This document shows positions 1 to 6,561 of a stretch of DNA of 10,565 nucleotides, one piece after another. Every line of letters begins with the position of its first letter. The first letter of the stretch is position 1. The position numbers were made by a program, and so were the translations under genes. Under the pieces are notes generated by a model that saw nothing but the letters and a program-made list of their open reading frames with translations, was not told where the DNA came from and made no database searches. Source of the DNA: Streptomyces roseochromogenus subsp. oscitans DS 12.976 (GTDB lineage Bacteria > Actinomycetota > Actinomycetes > Streptomycetales > Streptomycetaceae); the NCBI RefSeq assembly GCF_000497445.1, contig NZ_CM002285.1, forward strand, positions 5,383,207 to 5,393,771. Reading direction: 5' to 3'.

Positions 1-653
1 CCTGCGGCCGGCCCGCGGGCGTCGAGGTGCGCATCGTCGACCCCGGCACCGGCAGGGCGCTCGAGGACGGCCGGGTCGGGGAGATCTGGGTGCGCGGCGA
101 GTCGGTCTCGCCGGGCTACTGGGGCAGCCCGAGGGACAGCGCCGACATCTTCGACGGGCGGATCAAGGACGGCGAGGGCGGCTATCTGCGCACGGGCGAC
201 CTCGGCGCCCTGGTCGACGGACGGCTGTGCGTGACCGGCCGGATCAAGGACGTGATCGTGGTGGCGGGACGCAATCTGTATCCGCAGGACCTGGAGCGCA
301 CGGTGCGCGAGGTCAGCGCCCTGTTCGGCTCCGGCACCGCGTTCGGGGTGCCCGGCGAGCGCGAACACGTCGTCGTGGTCCAGGAGCTGCGGGGCCGCAG
401 CCGCTACGGCGTCGACCTGGCCGAACTCACCGCCGGCGTACAGCGACGGCTGAGCGAGCAGTACGACGTCGCCCCGAGCGGTGTCCTCCTGGTCCGCCCC
501 GGCACGGTCCGGCGCACCACCAGCGGCAAGCTGGAACGGGCCGCCATGCGCCGGATGTTCCTCAACGGTGAACTCACCGCACTGCACCAGTGGGTCGACC
601 CGGAGGTCGAACGGCTGGTGCGGCGCGTCACGCCACGAAAGGGTCCGCGATGA
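1..653 (+). CDS. Fatty acyl-AMP ligase (FAAL), C-terminal part, 5'-truncated by window edge
   Basis: The reading frame is open from base 3, upstream of any start codon, so the gene begins outside the window. The visible 217 codons hold the end of the adenylation core and the small C-terminal domain of an ANL-superfamily enzyme. Visible motifs in order are IVDPGTG, VGEIWVRGESVSPGYW, YLRTGDLGAL (Asp that binds the ribose), TGRIKDVIVVAGRNLYPQDLE, and TTSGKLER with the catalytic A10 lysine at codon 528-530. The GRNxYPQDxE hinge is typical of FAALs rather than CoA ligases. FAALs form acyl-adenylates from ATP and a free fatty acid and pass the acyl group to an ACP. The next two genes encode a dehydrogenase-like protein and an ACP, so a likely role is loading an acyl chain on that ACP. 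The stop codon overlaps the next start as ATGA (650-653), indicating translational coupling. Chain-length specificity and the FAAL-specific insertion cannot be judged because the N-terminal part is missing. Confidence 0.92.
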   Translation, partial: CGRPAGVEVRIVDPGTGRALEDGRVGEIWVRGESVSPGYWGSPRDSADIFDGRIKDGEGGYLRTGDLGALVDGRLCVTGRIKDVIVVAGRNLYPQDLERTVREVSALFGSGTAFGVPGEREHVVVVQELRGRSRYGVDLAELTAGVQRRLSEQYDVAPSGVLLVRPGTVRRTTSGKLERAAMRRMFLNGELTALHQWVDPEVERLVRRVTPRKGPR

Positions 654-2416
654 CAACACCGCCCGGCCCGCAGGAACGGATCGACGCCCTGGAGGCCGCC
701 CTCGGCCCCCTCGACGATCCCGCGAACCCGCTCGGCGCCGCCGCGCTGCTCGCCGCCGACGCGGCGGGTGAGCCGGTGTCCGGTGCCGAGCGGGTGCTCG
801 ACGTGTTCGGACTGAACGCGGAGTTCGTCCCCGCCGAACTGGGCGGGCGACTGTGGCGCATGGACGTCCTCGGCCGGCTCCTTCGCCCGCTGTTCCGCCG
901 GGACGCCTCCCTGGGCTTCGGATACGGCCTGAGCTGCTTCTTCGCCGCGGTGCCGGTGTGGACCGCGGGCAGCGCCGCGCAGCGCCGCTTCGTCGCCCGG
1001 CTGCTGCTGGACGGCGGCCGTGTCGCGGTCGCACGGCACGAGGTGGCGCACGGCAACGACTTCGTCCGCGACGAGCTGACCGCCCGGCCCGCCGCCGGCG
1101 GCGGCCTGTCGGTGAGCGGCGGCAAGACCGCGATCGCCAACGCGGCCCGCTCCCGCGGCCTGGTGGTCTTCGCCCGCACCGCGGACGCGCAGGGCGGCCG
1201 CAGCCACTCGGTGCTGCTCCTGGACCGCGCCGCCCTGCCCGCCGACCGGATCACCGACACCGGGCGGCACTCCACCACCGGGATGCGCGGCGCCGAGTTC
1301 GGCGGCCTCGCCTTCACCGACTGCACCGTGCCCGACAGCGCGGTGCTCGGCCGGGTCGGCGACGGCTATGAACTGTCGCTGCGCTCCTCCCTGTTGATCC
1401 GCGGCCTCATCCCGTCGATCGTGCTCGCCGGTGTCGACACCGCGCTGCGCACGGTCGCCGCGTTCGCCACCCGGCGCCGTGCCGACGGCCGTTCCTCTCT
1501 TGACGTACGGCATGTGCGGGACGTACTCACCGGCGCCTTCCTCGACCTGCTGCTCATCGACTGCCTGGCCCTGGTCGCCACCCGGGCGCTGCATCTGCTG
1601 CCGCATCAGATGAGCGTGTACGCGGCGTCCGCGGCCTATCTCGCGCCGCGGCTCGCCGCCGAGACGATGGACGAGATGGCGGCGGTGCTCGGCGAGGAGA
1701 GCTTCGCGGTGAGCGGCACATACGGGATGTTCCAGAAGCAGCTGCGCGACCTGCCCGTCACCTCGCTCGGCCACGCCGGCAGCGCGGGCCGCCAGGTCAG
1801 CATCCTGCCGCAGCTGCCGCACTTCGCACGGCACGCCTGGTTCGCGGAACGGGAAGCACCCGCCGCGCTGTTCCGGCCGCACGAAGATCTCCCGCCGCTG
1901 GACCTGCCACGCCTGTCCCTGCTCTCCGGCAGCGATCCGCTGGCCGCGACCCTGGTCGCCTGCACCGCATGGCTGGAGTCGGCCGACCTCACCGTGCCGG
2001 GGCGCGAGGACTGGCCGCTGCTGCGCACGCTCGCCCGGGCGTTCACCGGTGAACTCAGCGAGCTGGCCAAGGCGTTCGGCGAGGTCGACCCCGGCGACCG
2101 GGCCACGCTGGCCAGCCCGCACAACTTCGCGCTCGCCGACCGCTACACCCTGGTCCTGGCGGCGGCGGCCTGCCTGGGGACCTGGCGCGCGCAGACCAGC
2201 GCTCCGGCCGACGCGTTCCTGGCCGATCCGGCCTGGGCGTCCGCGGTGCTCCACCGCCTCGCCCGGCGCCTCGGCCTGCCCCTGCCCGACCTGCCCCGGG
2301 ACCAGGCGGGCCGGGGCAGCCCCGTCGCCGCGTGCGAACAGCGCGTGCTCGCCGAGGCACTGGACCGCCTGCACGGCCGCCGCAGCTACGACTTGTACGG
2401 CTCCGCGCTGGCCTGA
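650..2416 (+). CDS. Acyl-CoA/acyl-ACP dehydrogenase-like flavoprotein, 588 aa, lacking the usual catalytic Glu
   Basis: The ATG at 650 is chosen because it overlaps the upstream stop (ATGA) and follows AAAGGG at 638-643; a frame start at 590 would add 20 residues inside the FAAL gene. Residues about 50-400 follow the acyl-CoA dehydrogenase fold. An alpha-helical N-terminal part is followed by a beta-domain with SGGKTAIANAARSRGLVVFAR (about 157-176) and HSTTGMRGAEFGGLAFTDCTVP (207-228), then helical segments from about 240. The GTYGMFQKQLRDL segment (356-368) matches the family region before the catalytic loop. At the place where most members have a YEGT-like motif with the base Glu, this protein reads SLGHAGSAG (372-380), with no Glu. 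An extra tail of about 190 residues (about 400-588) is not part of the standard domain of about 380 residues. Placed between FAAL and ACP, it probably acts on, or only binds, an ACP-bound acyl chain. Family assignment is fairly sure; activity is not. Confidence 0.82.
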   Translation: MTTPPGPQERIDALEAALGPLDDPANPLGAAALLAADAAGEPVSGAERVLDVFGLNAEFVPAELGGRLWRMDVLGRLLRPLFRRDASLGFGYGLSCFFAAVPVWTAGSAAQRRFVARLLLDGGRVAVARHEVAHGNDFVRDELTARPAAGGGLSVSGGKTAIANAARSRGLVVFARTADAQGGRSHSVLLLDRAALPADRITDTGRHSTTGMRGAEFGGLAFTDCTVPDSAVLGRVGDGYELSLRSSLLIRGLIPSIVLAGVDTALRTVAAFATRRRADGRSSLDVRHVRDVLTGAFLDLLLIDCLALVATRALHLLPHQMSVYAASAAYLAPRLAAETMDEMAAVLGEESFAVSGTYGMFQKQLRDLPVTSLGHAGSAGRQVSILPQLPHFARHAWFAEREAPAALFRPHEDLPPLDLPRLSLLSGSDPLAATLVACTAWLESADLTVPGREDWPLLRTLARAFTGELSELAKAFGEVDPGDRATLASPHNFALADRYTLVLAAAACLGTWRAQTSAPADAFLADPAWASAVLHRLARRLGLPLPDLPRDQAGRGSPVAACEQRVLAEALDRLHGRRSYDLYGSALA

Positions 2417-2462
2417 TCCGCCGGCGGAGGTATCCACCCGAGCCCGAGATGGAGCACCGACC

Positions 2463-3722
2463 ATGTCTGAACCCCAGCACGACGACGCACACGACGACTC
2501 CTTCGGCGCGGCCCAGCGCGAATGGCTCACGGAGCGGCTCAGCCACTACCTCGGTGTGCCGGTGGACGAGAACGTGCCGTTCCACGAGTACGGAGGCTTC
2601 GACTCGGTGGCCGCGCTCAGCCTCTACGGCGACATCGAGGAGGAGTTCGGGCCACTGATCGACCCCACGGACATCGAGACGTATCCCACCGTGCGCGAGC
2701 TGGCCCGGTACATGGCCCAGCACGACCCGCGTCCGGCGGGCGGCGGCCTGGTCCGGGCGGCCTTCGTGTTCACCGGACAGGGCTCCCAGCACCCGGGCAT
2801 GACCTCCGGCCTGTACTGGAACTGCACGGGCTACCGCGCCCATCTCGACCAGGCCGCCGCCGAGTTGCTGCCCTACACCGGGACGTCGGTGGTGGAGCTG
2901 ATCCTCGGCAACGACCCGCGGATCCACCAGACCGCGTTCACCCAGCCCGCGCTGTTCGCCGTCGAGTACGCCCTGGCGCAGACCCTGCGGGAGGAGGGCG
3001 TGACCCCGGTCGCCGTCCTGGGCCACGGCATCGGCGAGTTCGCGGCGGCCGCCGTCGCGGGCGCCCTGTCGCTGCCCGACGCCGCCAAGCTGGTCGCGCT
3101 GCGCGGCGCCTTCATGCAGTACCTGCCCTCCGACGGCGGCATGATGGCCACCTGCGCGGCCCCGTTCGAGGCGGCCGAGCTGGTCGCGTCCGAGCCCGGC
3201 GTCGGCATCAGCGCCATCAACGCCGCCAAGGCCACCGTGCTCTCCGGCGATCGCGCGGGGCTCGAGCGCATCCAGGAGCAGCTGGAGAGCAGGGGCATCG
3301 CCTGCCGGCATCTGACGGTGACCCACCCCTTCCACTCACCGCTGATGGCCCCCATGGTGCCGAAGTTCGACGCCGTGGCCCGCCGGATCGCCGGCGGCGC
3401 CGCCCGGGTGCCGTTCTACTCCACCCTGTACGGCCGGCTGACCACCGAACCGCTCTACGGGGCGTACTGGAGCGAGCAGATCACCTCGCCCGTCCGCTTC
3501 GCCGACGCTGCCCGCGCGATGCTCGCCCAGCAGACCCCCACCCATGTCGTGGAGATCGGACCCCGCGTGGTGCTCACGCCGTTCCTGCGCCGGATGGGCG
3601 GCAGCGAGGGGCCGACCTGCCTGGCGGTGTGCCGCGGTCCGGAGAGCGACGCGGTGGATCTGGCCGGGGTGATCTCGGCACTCGACGCGGGACCGCTGGC
3701 GGCGGCGCTGGCGGGGGCGTGA
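2463..3722 (+). CDS. ACP-acyltransferase didomain protein with Ser-to-Gly at the AT nucleophile, 419 aa
   Basis: The start at ATG 2463 is preceded by GGAG at 2451-2454. The in-frame extension back to 2049 lies inside the upstream gene. Residues about 15-90 are an acyl carrier protein: GGFDSVAALSLYGDIEEEFG carries the phosphopantetheine serine, Ser48. Residues about 98-415 are a FabD/PKS-type acyltransferase: FTGQGSQ (103-109), the RG pair with substrate-binding Arg214, Asn253, and HPFHSPLM with catalytic His291. The nucleophile elbow reads GHGIGE (187-192) instead of GHSxGE: residue 189 is Gly (codon GGC, 3027-3029), one base away from Ser AGC. The acyltransferase therefore should not form the normal acyl-Ser intermediate. 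It may be a partner-binding or structural domain, or use unusual chemistry. The carrier half looks functional, and the phosphopantetheinyl transferase gene starts 4 bp downstream. The likely role is holding the FAAL-activated acyl group for the pathway. Confidence 0.9.
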   Translation: MSEPQHDDAHDDSFGAAQREWLTERLSHYLGVPVDENVPFHEYGGFDSVAALSLYGDIEEEFGPLIDPTDIETYPTVRELARYMAQHDPRPAGGGLVRAAFVFTGQGSQHPGMTSGLYWNCTGYRAHLDQAAAELLPYTGTSVVELILGNDPRIHQTAFTQPALFAVEYALAQTLREEGVTPVAVLGHGIGEFAAAAVAGALSLPDAAKLVALRGAFMQYLPSDGGMMATCAAPFEAAELVASEPGVGISAINAAKATVLSGDRAGLERIQEQLESRGIACRHLTVTHPFHSPLMAPMVPKFDAVARRIAGGAARVPFYSTLYGRLTTEPLYGAYWSEQITSPVRFADAARAMLAQQTPTHVVEIGPRVVLTPFLRRMGGSEGPTCLAVCRGPESDAVDLAGVISALDAGPLAAALAGA

Positions 3723-3726
3723 GCCG

Positions 3727-4623
3727 ATGACGACGATCGGCCGGCCGCTGTGGGCGCCGGGACCGGAGAGCCCCTGGGAGCGGGTGCACGAGGAACTTCT
3801 GCGCAACGGCAGCGTCCTGGTGCACGGCAGGATGCCCGGCTGGCAGCCGGACGCCGGAGCGGCGGACCTGCGCCTGCTCCTCGGCCGTGACTGGGCTCGT
3901 TACGAGAAGCTCGGCCGGGCCGGTATGCGAGAGCGTTTCCTCGCCTCCCGGCTGTTTCTGCGGTACACCGCCGCGGCGGCCGTGCGGACACTGCCGCACC
4001 TGGTGGACGTGGCGTATCTGCCGGGCGGCCGCCCCTATGTGCGCGGCCTGGACCAGATCGACATCAGCCTGAGCCACACCGACGAGACGATGGTCGTCGG
4101 CGTCACCCGCCGGGGCCGGATCGGGGTCGACGTGGAACGCGCGGACCGGCGGCTCGCGCACACCGGTTCCGAGGCGCAGGCCTGCACTCCGTTCGAGAAG
4201 CGGAACCTGGACCGGGGCGCGGAGAGCGTCCGCAACGACACGATGGTGCGGCTGTGGACCCTGAAGGAGGCTTACAGCAAGGCGCTCGGCCAGGGCCTGC
4301 GGTTCCGTTTCACCGAGTTCGGCTTCGCCCTGCACGGTGCGTCCGGCGCCCGGCTGGTCCGTCCCGACGGCTCTGCCACGGATGACGGCGGCTGGACGTT
4401 CGGGACCTTCGCCGTCGGCGGCAGCCATGTGGTGAGCGTCGCGGTGTTCGACGACGGGTTCGGGGAGCTGTCGGACGTCTCGGTGGGGACGACGCTGCAC
4501 GAGGGGCTGCTGGACGCGCTGTACGGGGCGACCGGCGAGGAGCTGCCCGGTCCGGCGGGCTCAGGGGATCCAGCCGGCGTCCTCGGCGATGCGGATGGCG
4601 TCGACACGGTTGCGGGCGCCTAG
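3727..4623 (+). CDS. Sfp-type 4'-phosphopantetheinyl transferase, 298 aa
   Basis: The protein moves the phosphopantetheine arm from CoA to the conserved serine of carrier proteins. Diagnostic motifs are visible: GGRPYV (about 99-104), SLSHTDE (about 114-120), IGVDVE (132-137; Asp135 and Glu137 are the Mg ligands) and WTLKEAYSK (177-185; Glu181 and Lys185). This is the (I/V)G(V/I)D...(F/W)xxKE(A/S)xxK signature of Gsp/Sfp enzymes. The length is somewhat above the usual 220-250 residues, because of about 40 N-terminal residues and a Gly/Ala/Asp-rich tail after about 245. ATG 3727 follows the upstream stop by 4 bp, so it is in the same operon, and its natural substrate is most likely the ACP (Ser48) encoded just upstream. 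The last 63 bp overlap, tail to tail, the gene of the response regulator on the other strand; the low-complexity tail encoded there is probably dispensable. The motifs are intact, so function is well supported. Confidence 0.93.
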   Translation: MTTIGRPLWAPGPESPWERVHEELLRNGSVLVHGRMPGWQPDAGAADLRLLLGRDWARYEKLGRAGMRERFLASRLFLRYTAAAAVRTLPHLVDVAYLPGGRPYVRGLDQIDISLSHTDETMVVGVTRRGRIGVDVERADRRLAHTGSEAQACTPFEKRNLDRGAESVRNDTMVRLWTLKEAYSKALGQGLRFRFTEFGFALHGASGARLVRPDGSATDDGGWTFGTFAVGGSHVVSVAVFDDGFGELSDVSVGTTLHEGLLDALYGATGEELPGPAGSGDPAGVLGDADGVDTVAGA

Positions 4624-5175
4624 CTTGCCGACGACTGAGGTGAGGTAGTTTCGGACGGTGCCCTTGGTGAGGTAGAGACAGCCGGCGATCTCGGCGGCGT
4701 CGGCCCCCCGGGCCGCCAGCCGCAGCACCTCCATCTCCCGGCGGGACAGCGGATTGTCCGGGAAGTCCCAGGCGGTCATGGCGAGTTGGGGGTCGACGAC
4801 ACGACCGCCCATCGCCACGGAGCGCACGGCGCTGGCGAGTTGGTCCGGAGGGGAGTCCTTCAGCAGGAAGCCGGACACATGGGCCGACATGGCACGGCGC
4901 AGGGTGCCGGGCTTGCCCAGGCTGGTGAGAATCAGGGAGCGGCAGCTGGGGAGCTGTTCATGCAGGTCGGCGGCGGCCGTAAGACCGTCCATGCCCGGCA
5001 GGTCGACATCGATCACCGCCACGTCGGGCCGGACCTCGAGCGCGGTGCTGACGATCGTGTCGCCCCGCTCCACGGTGGCGATGACCTTGAGATCGGGCTC
5101 GAGTTCCAGCAGGGCGACCAGCGCGCCGCGGATCATGTGCACGTCCTCGGCGAGCAGGACAGTGATGGACAGCAC
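4561..5175 (-). CDS. NarL/DesR-like response regulator, 204 aa
   Basis: Residues 1-120 form a receiver domain: acidic pocket at Asp11, phosphoacceptor Asp56 (VIDVDLPGMDG), switch Thr84 (LILTSLG) and Lys106 (GFLLKDS). Residues about 140-202 form a LuxR-type helix-turn-helix (PLSRREMEVLRLAARG, then GTVRNYLTSVVGKLGARNR as the recognition-helix region). All phosphorylation residues are present, so it should be a phosphorylation-controlled DNA-binding protein. The start is GTG 5175, supported by a strong GGGGGAGGT Shine-Dalgarno (5189-5181) with 5-nt spacing. It lies 58 bp after the histidine kinase stop on the same strand and is surely its partner. Its 3' end overlaps the phosphopantetheinyl transferase gene by 63 bp in convergent orientation. 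Targets are unknown; the palindromes at 9237-9307 in the cluster's own control region are the obvious candidates (inference). Confidence 0.95.
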   Translation of the reverse strand: MLSITVLLAEDVHMIRGALVALLELEPDLKVIATVERGDTIVSTALEVRPDVAVIDVDLPGMDGLTAAADLHEQLPSCRSLILTSLGKPGTLRRAMSAHVSGFLLKDSPPDQLASAVRSVAMGGRVVDPQLAMTAWDFPDNPLSRREMEVLRLAARGADAAEIAGCLYLTKGTVRNYLTSVVGKLGARNRVDAIRIAEDAGWIP

Positions 5176-5180
5176 CTGTT

Positions 5181-5189
5181 ACCTCCCCC
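5181..5189 (-). promoter_or_regulatory. Strong ribosome binding site for response regulator (GTG start)
   Basis: On the minus strand GGGGGAGGT lies 5 nt before the GTG at 5175. It decides the start, because no ATG is available nearby and the protein N-terminus (MLSITVLLAED) fits the receiver domain. Confidence 0.8.
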
Positions 5190-5220
5190 AGGCAGCGGTG
5201 ACTCGTCTGATCAGCCCCTG

Positions 5221-5244
5221 TTCAGGCTGCGGTTCAGGCTGCGG
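5221..5244. repeat. Perfect 12-bp tandem duplication at the end of the kinase gene
   Basis: TTCAGGCTGCGG occurs twice in a row (5221-5232 and 5233-5244). The second copy contains the kinase stop codon (TCA at 5234-5236 on the plus strand), and the first lies in the 58-bp gap to the response regulator. It looks like a replication-slippage duplication of the gene end, and no regulatory role is evident. Confidence 0.8.
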
Positions 5245-6475
5245 ACCTCTCGTCGTCCGGCGCGTCGGCGGCCGTGCCCGCGGGAACCTCGCCCTTGTGC
5301 GGCTGGAGCGGGGCCCGTGCCACGAGGCGGTACAGGCCCTCCTCGTCGACGCCGGCCGTCAGTTCCCCGCCGATGGCGGCGAGCCGGGTCCGCAGATTGC
5401 CCAGACCGCTCCCGCCACCGGAACGCGTGTCAGGCTCCCCCCTGTTCGCCACTCCGTCGTTGACCAGCGTAAGGAGAACCGTTTCCGTCTCGCTGGTGGC
5501 CTTGATGGTACATACCTCGGCCTTACTGTGCCGAAGGATGTTGGTGACTCCTTCCCGCAACGCGGTCGCGAGGACCGTGTCGACCACAGGATGCAGCCGT
5601 TCGACCCGCACGTCGACCTCCGTGCGGACATCGGCCGACATCAGAACCGCCGCGGCCGATTCCGCCTCGTCGCGCAGCGACATGTCCCGGTAGCCGCGCG
5701 AGACCAGACGTACATCGGCCAGGGCCTGCCGCGCGACGAGCAGCAGGGACGTGGTCTCGTCCGCGGCCAGCTCCGGCCGGGTGGGTATCAGCCGGTTGAC
5801 CAGCTCGCCCTTGAGCGTGATGGTGGACAGGCTGTAGCCGAGCAGGTCATGCAGGTCCCGGGCGAAGCGGAGGCGTTCCTGGGTTACGGCCATGCGGGCC
5901 AGTTGTTCGCGGGTGTCGTGCACTTCCTGGACGATGTCGGTCAGGCGGGTCAGACCGTAGATGACGAAGCCCGCGAGAATGATGGAGAGAACGACGTAAC
6001 AGCCGTACAGGACGCCTTGTCCCGCGAGCAGCGGGTACACCGGGGAGGTGGCGACAACGAGCCAGAACAGAGGCCAGGCGACGCGGTTGGGCAGGGTGAG
6101 CAGGATTGTTCCGGCGAGCGGGCCCTGCATGCTGCCCCAGTTGAGGCCGAACCACACCGCCGGCAGGTAGGTGAGGACGAGCTGTCCCACGAGAACGCCG
6201 AGGCGCCGGCGCAGCCGCCAGGCGCGGGCCGAGGCAGAGGTCAGGCTGAACTGCACGCCGAACTCAAGCAGCACGATACCTATGCACGTGCCCAGTTTGA
6301 CGGCGCTGGCCGTGTCGAACGACAGCACGTTGATGATGACGACGGTGCAGTAACAGCCCAGAACCACGAGCGTGATCGTGCGGGCGAGTCGGGGCGCCAG
6401 TGCCGGATGGACCGAGGTGTGGGGGGAATCCTCGGCATCCTTGGGACTTTCCGTTCTCCGGAAAGTGTCCGGCAT
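5234..6475 (-). CDS. DesK-like membrane sensor histidine kinase, 413 aa
   Basis: The start is ATG 6475, because AAGGAGG sits 5 nt upstream (6487-6481). A GTG at 6565 would extend the frame and overlap the YcaO stop, but codons there lack the G/C third-position bias. About five hydrophobic segments span roughly residues 31-178 (TLVVLGCYCTVVIINVLSF; a second near 60-77; LGVLVGQLVLTYLPAVWF; a fourth near 120-141; VLYGCYVVLSIILAGFVIY). They form a membrane sensor without a large outer domain. A coiled linker leads to the HisKA_3-type dimerisation motif RFARDLHDLLGYSLS with phospho-acceptor His209. The ATPase domain follows: REGVTNILRHS (N-box, Asn312), LVNDG, and GSGLGNLRTRLAAIGG (355-370). This is the DesK/NarX class that pairs with NarL-type regulators, and its partner is the next gene. 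It follows the YcaO gene by 86 bp on the same strand and is probably co-transcribed with the RiPP genes. The signal is unknown; possibly membrane state or the peptide product (inference). Confidence 0.94.
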   Translation of the reverse strand: MPDTFRRTESPKDAEDSPHTSVHPALAPRLARTITLVVLGCYCTVVIINVLSFDTASAVKLGTCIGIVLLEFGVQFSLTSASARAWRLRRRLGVLVGQLVLTYLPAVWFGLNWGSMQGPLAGTILLTLPNRVAWPLFWLVVATSPVYPLLAGQGVLYGCYVVLSIILAGFVIYGLTRLTDIVQEVHDTREQLARMAVTQERLRFARDLHDLLGYSLSTITLKGELVNRLIPTRPELAADETTSLLLVARQALADVRLVSRGYRDMSLRDEAESAAAVLMSADVRTEVDVRVERLHPVVDTVLATALREGVTNILRHSKAEVCTIKATSETETVLLTLVNDGVANRGEPDTRSGGGSGLGNLRTRLAAIGGELTAGVDEEGLYRLVARAPLQPHKGEVPAGTAADAPDDERSAA

Positions 6476-6561
6476 CGTGACCTCCTTGCCCGGGGACATG
6501 GCGCAAGGCATGGTATGGGCACGACTGAACGGCGGCCAGTGATGGCTGTAATTAGCCGGTT
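6476..6561 (-). promoter_or_regulatory. Kinase 5' leader with strong Shine-Dalgarno; no gene
   Basis: This 86-bp gap between the YcaO stop and the kinase start contains AAGGAGG (6487-6481, minus strand). I see no clear terminator hairpin, so read-through from the precursor/YcaO transcript into the two-component genes is likely, and a separate promoter here cannot be excluded. Confidence 0.5.

Noticed and set aside
404..2530. A 708-codon open frame on the minus strand
   Set aside because: It is antisense to FAAL and the dehydrogenase-like gene, both supported by motifs. The translation is Arg/Gly/Gln-rich with no domain, as expected for a GC-rich shadow frame.
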